The notes beneath the pieces are model-generated. The model saw nothing but the letters and a program-made list of their open reading frames with translations. It made no database searches and had not been told where the DNA came from. 64,000 bases of DNA from JANQSP01 sp965237565. GTDB taxonomy: Bacteria > Bdellovibrionota > Bdellovibrionia > Bdellovibrionales > UBA1609. Location of the stretch: positions 186,001 to 250,000 of the forward strand of contig OZ250145.1 in NCBI GenBank assembly GCA_965237565.1, in the 5' to 3' direction. The translations under genes and the position numbers were made by a program. This document shows positions 17,826-26,640 of the stretch, piece after piece; position 1 is the stretch's first letter, and each line of letters starts with the position of its first letter.

Positions 17826-18759
17826 AACTGGCACCTAGACCCAAAAAAGTCCGATCTGGGCTAAACACACCAATTTTTTGTGCCATGCTATGAGATCTCA
17901 ACAGATGATCTCCCCAGTTTAGACTGAACGTCAATCTCATTTTCTGGCTCAGTTTCCAACCTGTTGAAGCTCCCAAGTAAGCAACGTGAAAAAGAGTCCC
18001 TATCCGATTCACCAAAAATCGATAACTCCCATAAAAAAACACATCAGGGACAAGAGGCCATTCGAAATAAGAGAGACGAACACCCAATTGATTAAAGATA
18101 TTTAAAAAATTATTATAATCGGTTCCCAACTTATTAGCTGTCTTGTAACGATGCCAATCCAGCTGCAAGGAATGGTTGGATATGAGAGATAAGCGAAGGC
18201 CCAAACGAGAAAAAAAACCATAAAAATTTACCAAAGAAGATCCAATGCCCGTCATGAGAGAACTTTTGTAAGAGGAACTAGAAATAGGAATCACAAAATA
18301 GAGGGAAGCTTCACTGGAGAAAATACCCGTCTTTTTTATAGGTTTAGAAAACCCTAGATGAAGATCACCAAAACATAAAACTGGGTTCCAACAAGATTCT
18401 TTGATGGATTGCTTGCTACTATAAACTGGCCTCGTATAAGAAAAGCTCGCAAACACTTGGACTGGGTTGAAACGAAAAGAGGGTGAAACTCGGTCCAAAG
18501 AATAATAAAGGCTGATGTCACTATCAAAATACAGAGTATCTGCCCAACCATTTGAGTAATAAGAATTAAGAAAATTGTCTCCACTTACACGCAAATTACG
18601 GGTGAATCTTGTTTTAATTGTCCCATGAATCCAAGAATCACCTGAGTCATTTGTCAGTTTGTGCGACAGGGCAGGATTCAATATAGTGCCCAACTGAGCC
18701 CAAGAGAAGAAAGGTAATACAAGCAAGCAGAACAAGAAAGTCCAGATTCTTTGTAACAT
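17815..18759 (-). CDS. Predicted outer-membrane barrel protein, first gene of the metzincin operon
   Basis: The product (314 residues from ATG 18759) has a signal peptide ending FFSWAQ. Amphipathic strands rich in Tyr, Ser and Phe follow, and the chain ends SYAF, a typical barrel C-terminus. The frame is open further upstream to 18831, but the ATG at 18759 sits at the signal peptide and has AGGGA about 8 bases upstream. No family is recognised. Its stop overlaps the start of the giant lipoprotein gene. One possibility is that it anchors or exports the lipoproteins, but only the gene order supports that. Confidence 0.65.
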   Translation of the reverse strand: MLQRIWTFLFCLLVLPFFSWAQLGTILNPALSHKLTNDSGDSWIHGTIKTRFTRNLRVSGDNFLNSYYSNGWADTLYFDSDISLYYSLDRVSPSFRFNPVQVFASFSYTRPVYSSKQSIKESCWNPVLCFGDLHLGFSKPIKKTGIFSSEASLYFVIPISSSSYKSSLMTGIGSSLVNFYGFFSRLGLRLSLISNHSLQLDWHRYKTANKLGTDYNNFLNIFNQLGVRLSYFEWPLVPDVFFYGSYRFLVNRIGTLFHVAYLGASTGWKLSQKMRLTFSLNWGDHLLRSHSMAQKIGVFSPDRTFLGLGASYAF

Positions 18760-19128
18760 GATACTATCCCTGCTGTTAAACCACCCTTTTATATTAAGAA
18801 CCGAAAAGCGTACGAAGAAACGGAGTAACACGCAATAACATACTAGTCTATTCTAGTATGAAAAAAGGGGGTTGACCATTCTGAATTCACCTCACCCTTG
18901 GTCGAGTTTGTGTAAAAATTTCACAGAAAATAAAGAAATAAGGAAATTGTAACCTTCTTTGAATATCCTTCCAGAATCATTACATGTCTTTTCTCATCTA
19001 ATGGAAAATACAAGGAATAAGGAGAGAGAAATCTATAATGTAAGATTGTTACATAAAGTGATATTAAAGTTACTATGCAAAAAAAAGTGACTTATCTAAG
19101 GGTAAGAATTTCCATTATATATCTTGCA
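18760..19128. other. Intergenic region between uvrA and the metzincin operon
   Basis: This 369-base AT-rich stretch holds no convincing gene on either strand. It lies downstream of uvrA and upstream of the outer-membrane-protein operon, both read on the minus strand. The one clear structure is the perfect inverted repeat at 18839-18860. No stem followed by a T-run was found at the uvrA end. Confidence 0.6.
18839..18860. promoter_or_regulatory. Perfect 8-bp inverted repeat upstream of the metzincin operon
   Basis: CATACTAG, a 6-base spacer TCTATT, and CTAGTATG form a perfect palindrome centred about 90 bases upstream of the ATG at 18759. Its geometry fits a dimeric repressor or activator site. 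On the minus strand the T-run precedes rather than follows the stem, so it is not a terminator for uvrA. Confidence 0.4.
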
Positions 19129-21741
19129 TTATCCAATGAAATTGTCAGCAGACGAGACCCTCTTTTCGAGAGCTCTTTTTAAAAATGTAGCCGTTTGACT
19201 TCGTTTGGATCGTGCAACTTTTTCGGGCGAACCAATCGCTACCACTTCTCCTCCGCTAAAGCCTCCTCCAGGTCCCAGATCAATCAAATAGTCACAAGAC
19301 TTAATGACATCCATCTGGTGTTCAATGACAATCACTGTGCTTCCCTTTTTTGTTAACTTTCTTAAAACAAAAATTAGCTGTTTTACGTCTTCAAAATGCA
19401 AACCTGTCGTGGGTTCATCCAGAATATAAAGAGTGCGATTCGTATTTTTTTTCGATAGCTCGCGAGTGAGTTTTATTCTTTGTGCCTCTCCCCCAGATAA
19501 AGTCATTGAATTTTGCCCCAAGTTTAAGTAGCCAAGCCCTACCTCTTTCAATAAATCCAACTGTCGCTTCATTCTCGAATGATGAGCAAAAAACTGGCTA
19601 GCTTCTGAAATATTCATACCTAGGATTTCATATATATTTTTTCTTTTGTACTGCACATGTAAAATCTCATTGGAATAACGGCGCCCTTGGCAAACATCAC
19701 ATAGCAAAGTAGCTGAAGCGAGAAAAAACATCTCTTGTTTAATTTGGCCAGTCCCTGAACAGGTTTCGCAACGGCCTCCTTTCACATTGAAACTAAAGTG
19801 CCCCGGGGCGTATCCGCGAACTCTTGCTAATGGGATCTGAGACATGAGACTGCGAATCATGGACATAATTCCTACATAAGTAGCGGGTATAGATCGAGGA
19901 GTTCTGCCAATTGGTTTTTGATTCACAGACACCACTTTGTCCAAAAACTCTAGACCCTTCACTGCTCCAAATTTAGCTGGTTGAACGAAGGAATACTGAT
20001 GCAAATGAAGCATCAAAGCCTTGTAAATCGTCTCAATCACTAGTGTGCTTTTCCCGCTTCCAGACACGCCCGTTACGCCTACCAGACAACCCAATGGAAT
20101 CTGCACATTGATATTTTTTAAATTATTTCCAGCAGCTCCTTTGATCTCTAAAAAATTCCCCGTGCCTTTACTTCTGGAAGCAGGTAAAGGGATGATTTTT
20201 TTCCCAGACAGATACTGTCCCGTTAGAGACTTTTTTGTCCGCATAACTTTTTTTACACTGCCTTCTACGATAACAGATCCCCCGCATTTACCAGCTAAGG
20301 GCCCTATATCAATGATATGATCTGCTGAAACAATCGTCTTCTCATCATGTTCAACTACCAAAACTGTATTTCCACGATCTCGTATTTCAAATAAAATTTT
20401 CAACAAACGATGATGATCAAACGGATGCAGACCTACACTCGGCTCATCCAATGTGTACAACACACCAATAAGGGGAGAAGAAATTTGAGACATCAAACGA
20501 GTTCTTTGGGCTTCCCCTCCAGAGAGAGTATAGGTGGGACGATCCAAACTTAAGTAAGACAGGCCAATTTTTTTTAACACACTCAAATCAAAACAAACTT
20601 TCTCTAAAATTTTGTCAGCCACCAACTTGTATCTTTCTGGAAAGAAAAGCCCAGAACAAAACTGACTGAGTTCTTCTATGCTCATATGAGACAATTCGGC
20701 GATATTTTTTTTTGCTATTTTTACACTTAGAGAAAAAGGTTTGAGTCTTGCTCCTTTGCAGACAGAGCATTGTATATAATTTGCTCCATAGTATTCTCCC
20801 TCTCGTTCGACAAAATATTCTTCACCACCTTCCTGTACAAAATAACCAAGGCCATTGCACTCCGTACAAGCCCCCTTTGGATTGTTGAAGCTAAACATTT
20901 TTGGCTCCAATTTTGGAAATCCTTTTGAACAAACAGGACAAGTGGCATGAAGAGAGTAATAATCTATCCCTTGGCTTTTGATCCACTCAATTTTTACTTC
21001 TCCTCCTGTAAAATTACTTGCCTTTTCCAGACTTTCTTTTAATCGAACTTTCGAATTGGATTCAACAACCAAACGATCCACTAAGACATCTATAAAATGA
21101 TCTTTTCTCTTAGAAAGTTTTTCCCTGTAAGGCAGTTCCACCCATTTTCCATTGATTCTCACACGATCGTAGCCGGCAGATAAAAGCAGGTCGAATTCCT
21201 TCAAAAACTCCCCCTTTTTTCCTTTGGCAATAGGAGCCAATACAGAAAATTGCACTCCTTTTTTCTTTCTCATTATCCCTTCTACCATCCGATCAATGGA
21301 AAAAGACTCCAAAGCTTCACCATGTTCTGTGCAATAAGGAGTACCCAAGCGAGCAAATAGGAGTCTCAAATAATCGTAAACTTCTGTTACCGTTCCAACC
21401 GTAGAACGCAAACTAGAAGTCAGAGATCTTTGATCAATAGCTATGCAAGCAGAAAGCCCGGAAATGGAATCCAATTCCGGTTTTTTTATTTTATCCATAA
21501 AAAATCGCGCGTAGGATGAAAGACTTTCCACATATCTTCTCTGTCCTTCAGCATAGATCGTATCGAAAACGAGGGAAGATTTCCCACTGCCACTGAGACC
21601 TGTCACGACGGTGATCTGATGACGAGGAATGAAAGTATCAATGGATTTTAGATTGTTTTCTCTAGCTCCAATGACAACAATCCCTTTAGAAGTAAAATCT
21701 GGTTTCGCATTGCGAGATTTTGAAGGCTTCAGACCTGCCAC
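19129..21741 (-). CDS. uvrA: Excinuclease ABC subunit A with reduced insertion domain
   Basis: UvrA is the damage-recognition ATPase of nucleotide excision repair and hands DNA to UvrB. Both ABC modules are intact: Walker A GLSGSGKSS and GVSGSGKST, and two LSGGEAQR signatures. The UvrB-binding region and the zinc sites CPVC/CTEC and CETC/CDVC are present. Only about 22 residues separate GLGY from CSVCKGARL, where E. coli UvrA has over 100, so the DNA-contacting insertion domain is nearly absent. The start is uncertain: GTG 21741 has AGGTGG 7 bases upstream and is preferred over the TTG at 21771. It overlaps folE2 by 13 bases. Confidence 0.93.
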   Translation of the reverse strand: MAGLKPSKSRNAKPDFTSKGIVVIGARENNLKSIDTFIPRHQITVVTGLSGSGKSSLVFDTIYAEGQRRYVESLSSYARFFMDKIKKPELDSISGLSACIAIDQRSLTSSLRSTVGTVTEVYDYLRLLFARLGTPYCTEHGEALESFSIDRMVEGIMRKKKGVQFSVLAPIAKGKKGEFLKEFDLLLSAGYDRVRINGKWVELPYREKLSKRKDHFIDVLVDRLVVESNSKVRLKESLEKASNFTGGEVKIEWIKSQGIDYYSLHATCPVCSKGFPKLEPKMFSFNNPKGACTECNGLGYFVQEGGEEYFVEREGEYYGANYIQCSVCKGARLKPFSLSVKIAKKNIAELSHMSIEELSQFCSGLFFPERYKLVADKILEKVCFDLSVLKKIGLSYLSLDRPTYTLSGGEAQRTRLMSQISSPLIGVLYTLDEPSVGLHPFDHHRLLKILFEIRDRGNTVLVVEHDEKTIVSADHIIDIGPLAGKCGGSVIVEGSVKKVMRTKKSLTGQYLSGKKIIPLPASRSKGTGNFLEIKGAAGNNLKNINVQIPLGCLVGVTGVSGSGKSTLVIETIYKALMLHLHQYSFVQPAKFGAVKGLEFLDKVVSVNQKPIGRTPRSIPATYVGIMSMIRSLMSQIPLARVRGYAPGHFSFNVKGGRCETCSGTGQIKQEMFFLASATLLCDVCQGRRYSNEILHVQYKRKNIYEILGMNISEASQFFAHHSRMKRQLDLLKEVGLGYLNLGQNSMTLSGGEAQRIKLTRELSKKNTNRTLYILDEPTTGLHFEDVKQLIFVLRKLTKKGSTVIVIEHQMDVIKSCDYLIDLGPGGGFSGGEVVAIGSPEKVARSKRSQTATFLKRALEKRVSSADNFIG

Positions 21742-22661
21742 CCTCCATCCACCTGTTTGGTTAAGTGACAACTTACGTCAAAGGGATGCAAACTTTCCAG
21801 ATGCTTAACTTGAATGTGAAAATCCTCAATCCAACTTTTTTGATTCAAAAACTGCTTGATTCGACGAGCAGCATCTTCTGAAAACATCAAATTTTGGCTG
21901 TTGAGCTTAGCAAACTCCTTTTCATCCTCTTTTTTCACAGCTGTTTGCACGGGAGTGCCCAATATTTCTTCTACCCCATTAACCAAGCTCAAAAAATCTT
22001 CCTTTTCCTCTTTCACTTTCAATTTCAAGAAGGCACAACTTTTTTGAGCATGGGGAGTGGCAGCGATGGAGTTTTCTTTTCCTAGCCAATCCACAATCTT
22101 TTGACGATCTAACTGATTGGAATCAAAATCCGTTTGGAATTTTTCTTGAAGCACTATTCTCGTTAAACTCGCAGAGCATGGGCAGGTGGAACTGTATATA
22201 ACCGTCAATCCCATGATCAAATCCATAGATTGACCCTTATTGAGTTTGCCTTCATAAAAAACAGGATAAAAACGCCAGCCTTCTAAAGAATCGGTCTTGA
22301 GAGCTCGTCTTTTTACCGGCTCCTTCCAAGCGATTTTCATATATGCACAATCAGAAATGCCTTCTTGAGATTTGATCAGTTGTTTGAGTAATTCTTTCAA
22401 TACACCCAAATTGAGAACATTTGAGCCCAGAAGGTTATGAAGAGATAGATAGATACGAGACATGTGAATTCCTCTTAGATTCTCTTCACTTAGAGAAACC
22501 ATCGCTGTAATCTGAGAGTGCAAGTCTAGAATTTTGGATCCTTGTTGCACCCGGATCGGCATCTCTAACTTTTCTATTCCCACCAAATCAATAGCCCCAC
22601 ATACGGAGGGTTCTTGTTTGGCAACATCTTCTTCAATTGCTTTTATGCTGGACTGATCCAC
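21729..22661 (-). CDS. folE2: GTP cyclohydrolase FolE2 (type IB)
   Basis: FolE2 makes 7,8-dihydroneopterin triphosphate from GTP, the first step to tetrahydrofolate, and can work with metals other than zinc. The 310-residue protein shows the FolE2 features: VGIEKLEMPIRV near the N-terminus, RGIHMSRIY, the metal-site segment STCPCSASL, and a C-terminal ESLHPFDV. No ordinary zinc-dependent FolE is seen in the window. The start is GTG at 22661. It is followed by uvrA with a 13-base overlap. Confidence 0.9.
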   Translation of the reverse strand: MDQSSIKAIEEDVAKQEPSVCGAIDLVGIEKLEMPIRVQQGSKILDLHSQITAMVSLSEENLRGIHMSRIYLSLHNLLGSNVLNLGVLKELLKQLIKSQEGISDCAYMKIAWKEPVKRRALKTDSLEGWRFYPVFYEGKLNKGQSMDLIMGLTVIYSSTCPCSASLTRIVLQEKFQTDFDSNQLDRQKIVDWLGKENSIAATPHAQKSCAFLKLKVKEEKEDFLSLVNGVEEILGTPVQTAVKKEDEKEFAKLNSQNLMFSEDAARRIKQFLNQKSWIEDFHIQVKHLESLHPFDVSCHLTKQVDGGWQV

Positions 22662-22727
22662 TGCAAATCTACACCCATATTTTGGATTTTTTCAAAAACA
22701 ATAGCTTCTAGCGAGGCGGTCTTTTTG

Positions 22728-23666
22728 TCAATGATCTTTTGTCTGAGAATCGGACCGAGATGATAACATTCGCACTTGAACTGGCGTACGAAAATGAAGG
22801 TCTTGTTGAGGGAAGGCAATCACAATGCCATTTTCTCTGAATAATTCATCAACACGATAACGAATCATACTTGGTACTTTTTTTAGATCAATAATATCCT
22901 CCACACGAATCCAAAAAGAAACTGAAAAATTCAAAGAATGGTCTCCAAATTCTTTCAGAAACACGATTGGTTTTGGTTCTTTAAGAGTCATCTCATGAGA
23001 TCGAACTGCCCGCAAAAGAAGCTCTTCCACCTTCCGAGTAGGAGAACCGTAAATCACCCCCACGTTCACTCTCCTTCTGACAATGGAATCAGAAAGAGTC
23101 CAGTTCAGAATATTTTTCTCTAAAAAAGAACTATTGGGGACCACAATATGAGTATTATCGATAGACTTGATTCGTGTTGCTCTAGCTCCGATGCGTTCTA
23201 CCCTTCCGGTCAATCCATCTACTTCTACAATGTCGCCGGAACGAATGGGCTGTTCCAAAATAACGATCAACCCACTGATAAAATTGTTAACAATATTTTG
23301 AGACCCTAGGCCGATACCTACGGCCAAAGCTCCTCCAATCACCGTGAAAATGGTAATGGGAATGTTTAAAAGTCTCAATGTGAACAAGCACAAAATGATC
23401 ATAAAAAAGTAGAGTACAAAAGTGGAAATCGTATGCCCTAGGGATGCCTGAACATTGAGGCGATGTAAAATAAATGTTTCTAGGTGACGTGATAATTTAC
23501 GACCGACAATGTAACCAACAATGATAAGAGAAAAACCAAGCATCATTTGCCCAAAAGTAACTGGATTCTTATCTACTGCAAACAATTGCCAGTCCCACAA
23601 ACCAGGAGCCCTAGTCCATACCTCTGTGATGAATGAATCAATCTGGTACCAAAGTGCTTTCCACAT
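22728..23666 (-). CDS. mscS: MscS-family mechanosensitive channel
   Basis: MscS channels open under membrane tension and release solutes after osmotic downshock. The 312-residue protein has three predicted membrane helices (about residues 35-52, 80-102 and 108-140). The third contains the pore-lining Gly/Ala pattern GGALAVGIGLGSQNIVNNF. The MscS beta domain follows with QPIRSGDIVEVDG and the VVPNSSF motif, and then the alpha/beta C-terminal domain. Length is close to E. coli MscS. It is read away from sucA across a 141-base intergenic region. Confidence 0.93.
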   Translation of the reverse strand: MWKALWYQIDSFITEVWTRAPGLWDWQLFAVDKNPVTFGQMMLGFSLIIVGYIVGRKLSRHLETFILHRLNVQASLGHTISTFVLYFFMIILCLFTLRLLNIPITIFTVIGGALAVGIGLGSQNIVNNFISGLIVILEQPIRSGDIVEVDGLTGRVERIGARATRIKSIDNTHIVVPNSSFLEKNILNWTLSDSIVRRRVNVGVIYGSPTRKVEELLLRAVRSHEMTLKEPKPIVFLKEFGDHSLNFSVSFWIRVEDIIDLKKVPSMIRYRVDELFRENGIVIAFPQQDLHFRTPVQVRMLSSRSDSQTKDH

Positions 23667-23731
23667 AACTTTATGTTGAGAGCAAATTTCTGTTCGGTCA
23701 AATAATTGTTTGAGAAAAACCTTGCAGTGTG

Positions 23732-23760
23732 TTGATCCTTTCCTCCCTTCCTGTTATAAA
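23732..23760 (+). promoter_or_regulatory. Promoter of the sucA-sucB-lpd operon
   Basis: TTGATC at 23732-23737, a 17-base spacer, and TATAAA at 23755-23760 make a strong sigma-70 type promoter. TGT directly before the -10 makes it an extended -10 element. Transcription would begin near 23767, about 40 bases before the TTG start of sucA. Confidence 0.7.
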
Positions 23761-23807
23761 AGAATGTCTTTATTTTTGAAACTTCTGACAAGCAGGATAG
23801 AATTTCA

Positions 23808-26570
23808 TTGGCAAATTTGGACTATTTGAATCAAGGAAATCTGGACTATATCGAAAATTTGTTTCAGCAGTACCTGAAAGCCCCTGAAAGTATACAAACG
23901 GATTGGAAGTTCTTTTTTCAAGGTGTTGAATTGGCTCGACACCTCTCCCCGGCCCTTTTTTCCGAAAAAGAATTGGCTGTTTTTCGGCTCATTTCCACCT
24001 ATCGCAACGATGGCCACTTAAAGGCCCGATTGGACCCTCTTCATCAAAAAAACTCATTCACAAATCACGCTTCTAAACTGTTTGAACTGAAAAATTTTGG
24101 CCTCTCCAAAGCTGATCTTGAAAAAACCTTTCAAGTCAATTCCGTTTTGGGATTGAAACCAGAAAGCAAGTTGAAAGATATTTTACTCTTCATGGAGAGG
24201 ACCTATTGCGGCCCTATCAGCATACAAATGGAGACCTGCCTCCCTCACATTAGAAAATGGTTTTTCAATGAGATGGAAGGACTAGGACAAAATTTTCACT
24301 TATCTTCTGAGAAAAAAAAAGAAATTTTTCAATCTTTGGCTAAGACAGAAGCTTTAGAAAAATTTCTTCACTCACGTTTTGTAGGATCCAAAAGATTTTC
24401 CATCGAGGGGGGAGATGTCTTGATCCCTATGTTGGAATACCTTGTCACACAGGGTATAAAAAAGGACCTGAAAGAAATTGTCATTGGGATGGCGCACCGA
24501 GGAAGATTAAACGTACTCAATAACTTTATGGATCAAGCTACAGAAATTGTTTTCATGGAGTTTGATGGAGGAAAAGCTCTTCAAAATTTTGATTTCTACG
24601 GGGATGTGAAATACCACATGGGTTACTCTTCGGTGAAAACATTACCAGAGGGCTCTTGCAATGTTTTGCTTGCCTATAATCCCAGTCACTTGGAAGCTGT
24701 GAATCCCGTCGTTTCCGGAATTACAAGGGCTAGACAGAGAAAATGGGCAGATCAAAAGGAAAGAAAAAAGGTCTTGGCCCTCATGATCCACGGAGATGCA
24801 GCTTTTTGTGGACAAGGATCTGTCAGTGAGACTCTGCAAATGTCTAACCTAGAAGGTTTTACAACGGGAGGGGCCATCCACATCATTCTCAACAATCAGA
24901 TTGGTTTTACGACTGAACCAAGAGATGCTCGCTCCTCTGTACACGCCTCTGATTTGGCCAAATCCATCCAAGCTCCCGTCATTTTAGTCAATGGCGACGA
25001 TATTTCATCAAGCATCAAAGCGATGGATATGGCTTTCAGGTTTCGTCAAGAATTTGGAACAGATATTTTTATTGATCTCATTTGCTACAGACGCTACGGA
25101 CACAATGAAGGAGATGAACCCTCTTTCACTCAACCCGTGATGTACCAGAATATCAAAAAGCATCTGTCCACCATGCGAATCTATGCTAACAAATTAATAG
25201 AGGAAGGACTCCTCTCTCAGGAGAGTTCTCAATCCTTCTATGAAGAACAAATGCAAAAATTGCAAAAAATTTTAGATAAAACTAGAGAAAAATCTATCTC
25301 TTTATCAAATAAAAAATTGAAGGGAGATCTTTGGTCGCAATACAAAAAAGTCCCAGAAAGTGATTTTTTTAAAAATGTAGATACCTGTCCGCTCGATAAA
25401 CACTTGGAGAAAGTTTTGAGTGTTTTGTTTCTAGAACCACCGAATTTTCACTTGCATCCCAAGATAAAAAAGCTCATTCAAAACCGTCGGAAAATGGTTA
25501 AAGAGAATCGTCTGGATTGGGCACTTTGTGAATTGCTCGCTTATGGAACCCTTTGCTTGGAAAATCATCCGGTTCGCATCTCAGGACAAGATTCTGTGAG
25601 AGGCACTTTCTCACATCGCCATGCCATGTATTTTGACACACAAAATAATTCGGCTTATTCCCCTCTAGCTTCTTTGAATCCTCAAAACGGTGAATTTTGT
25701 ATTTACAATTCTCCTCTATCTGAAATGGCAGTTTTGGGATTTGAATACGGAAATGTTTGTGCAGACCACTCCTTTCTTACTGTTTGGGAAGCCCAATTTG
25801 GTGATTTTTCTAACGGAGCACAAATCATTATTGATCAATTTATCAGTAGTGGCGAAGAAAAATGGATGCAGGCCTGCGGACTCACGCTTTTATTGCCACA
25901 CGGCTATGAAGGGCAGGGACCAGAGCATTCCAGTGCTAGGTTGGAGCGCTTTTTGCAACTTTGTGCCCAAGGGAATATGCAGGTCTGCTATCCGAGCACG
26001 CCAGCTAACTTTTTTCACCTTCTGAGAAGACAGATGAAAAGAGATTTTAGAAAACCTCTCATTGTAATGACTCCCAAATCCTTACTCAGACACCCGGAAG
26101 TCGTTTCATCTAAAAGAGAACTCACTCGATCCGACGGATTTCAAGAAGTCATTGCGGATCCGACAGTGAAAAAAACAAAAAATGTGAAAACACTCATTTT
26201 GTGCAGTGGAAAAGTATTTTTTGATCTGCATTCAGAAAGACAAAAAAATAACGAAAGTTCCTCACACATTGCCTTGGTTCGTATAGAGCAACTTTATCCT
26301 TTCCCTGCTCTAGCCTTGACTCCTTATCTTAATGGTTATCATGCACTCAAAAAAGTGATATGGGTGCAGGAGGAGCCAGCGAATATGGGAGCTACCTCTT
26401 ACATGATCCCTCAACTGGAAAAACTAAAAAATGATTTGGGTTTGGAAGATCTTTCTCTTCTCAGTCTGAGTCGAGAGGAAAAAGCCTCCCCCGCTACCGG
26501 ATCAATACAAATACACCAGAAAGAATATGAACATTTGATGAGGAGTGTTTTTTTTCACGCTCGAATGTGA
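23808..26570 (+). CDS. sucA: 2-oxoglutarate dehydrogenase E1 component
   Basis: E1 is the thiamine-diphosphate enzyme that decarboxylates 2-oxoglutarate in the TCA cycle and passes the succinyl group to the lipoyl arm of E2. The 920-residue protein has the short N-terminal docking segment (NLDYIENLFQQYLK), the ThDP-binding GDAAFCGQGSVSETLQMS region with NNQIGFTT, the RYGHNEGDEPSFTQP segment, and the transketolase-like C-terminal half (PHGYEGQGPEHSSARLERFLQ). The start is TTG at 23808 with AGGA 10 bases upstream. It heads sucA-sucB-lpd-ctaA and a methyltransferase gene. Confidence 0.97.
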   Translation: MANLDYLNQGNLDYIENLFQQYLKAPESIQTDWKFFFQGVELARHLSPALFSEKELAVFRLISTYRNDGHLKARLDPLHQKNSFTNHASKLFELKNFGLSKADLEKTFQVNSVLGLKPESKLKDILLFMERTYCGPISIQMETCLPHIRKWFFNEMEGLGQNFHLSSEKKKEIFQSLAKTEALEKFLHSRFVGSKRFSIEGGDVLIPMLEYLVTQGIKKDLKEIVIGMAHRGRLNVLNNFMDQATEIVFMEFDGGKALQNFDFYGDVKYHMGYSSVKTLPEGSCNVLLAYNPSHLEAVNPVVSGITRARQRKWADQKERKKVLALMIHGDAAFCGQGSVSETLQMSNLEGFTTGGAIHIILNNQIGFTTEPRDARSSVHASDLAKSIQAPVILVNGDDISSSIKAMDMAFRFRQEFGTDIFIDLICYRRYGHNEGDEPSFTQPVMYQNIKKHLSTMRIYANKLIEEGLLSQESSQSFYEEQMQKLQKILDKTREKSISLSNKKLKGDLWSQYKKVPESDFFKNVDTCPLDKHLEKVLSVLFLEPPNFHLHPKIKKLIQNRRKMVKENRLDWALCELLAYGTLCLENHPVRISGQDSVRGTFSHRHAMYFDTQNNSAYSPLASLNPQNGEFCIYNSPLSEMAVLGFEYGNVCADHSFLTVWEAQFGDFSNGAQIIIDQFISSGEEKWMQACGLTLLLPHGYEGQGPEHSSARLERFLQLCAQGNMQVCYPSTPANFFHLLRRQMKRDFRKPLIVMTPKSLLRHPEVVSSKRELTRSDGFQEVIADPTVKKTKNVKTLILCSGKVFFDLHSERQKNNESSSHIALVRIEQLYPFPALALTPYLNGYHALKKVIWVQEEPANMGATSYMIPQLEKLKNDLGLEDLSLLSLSREEKASPATGSIQIHQKEYEHLMRSVFFHARM

Positions 26571-26640
26571 TAACCCTTTTATTTACAAAGAAAGCAAGGG
26601 AAGATTTGCTGAGACATAGTTAGAATTTGGAAACGAAAAT

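Noticed and set aside
18839..18860. The palindrome upstream of the metzincin operon as a uvrA terminator
   Set aside because: On the uvrA strand the T-run comes before the stem, and the stem lies about 270 bases beyond the uvrA stop.
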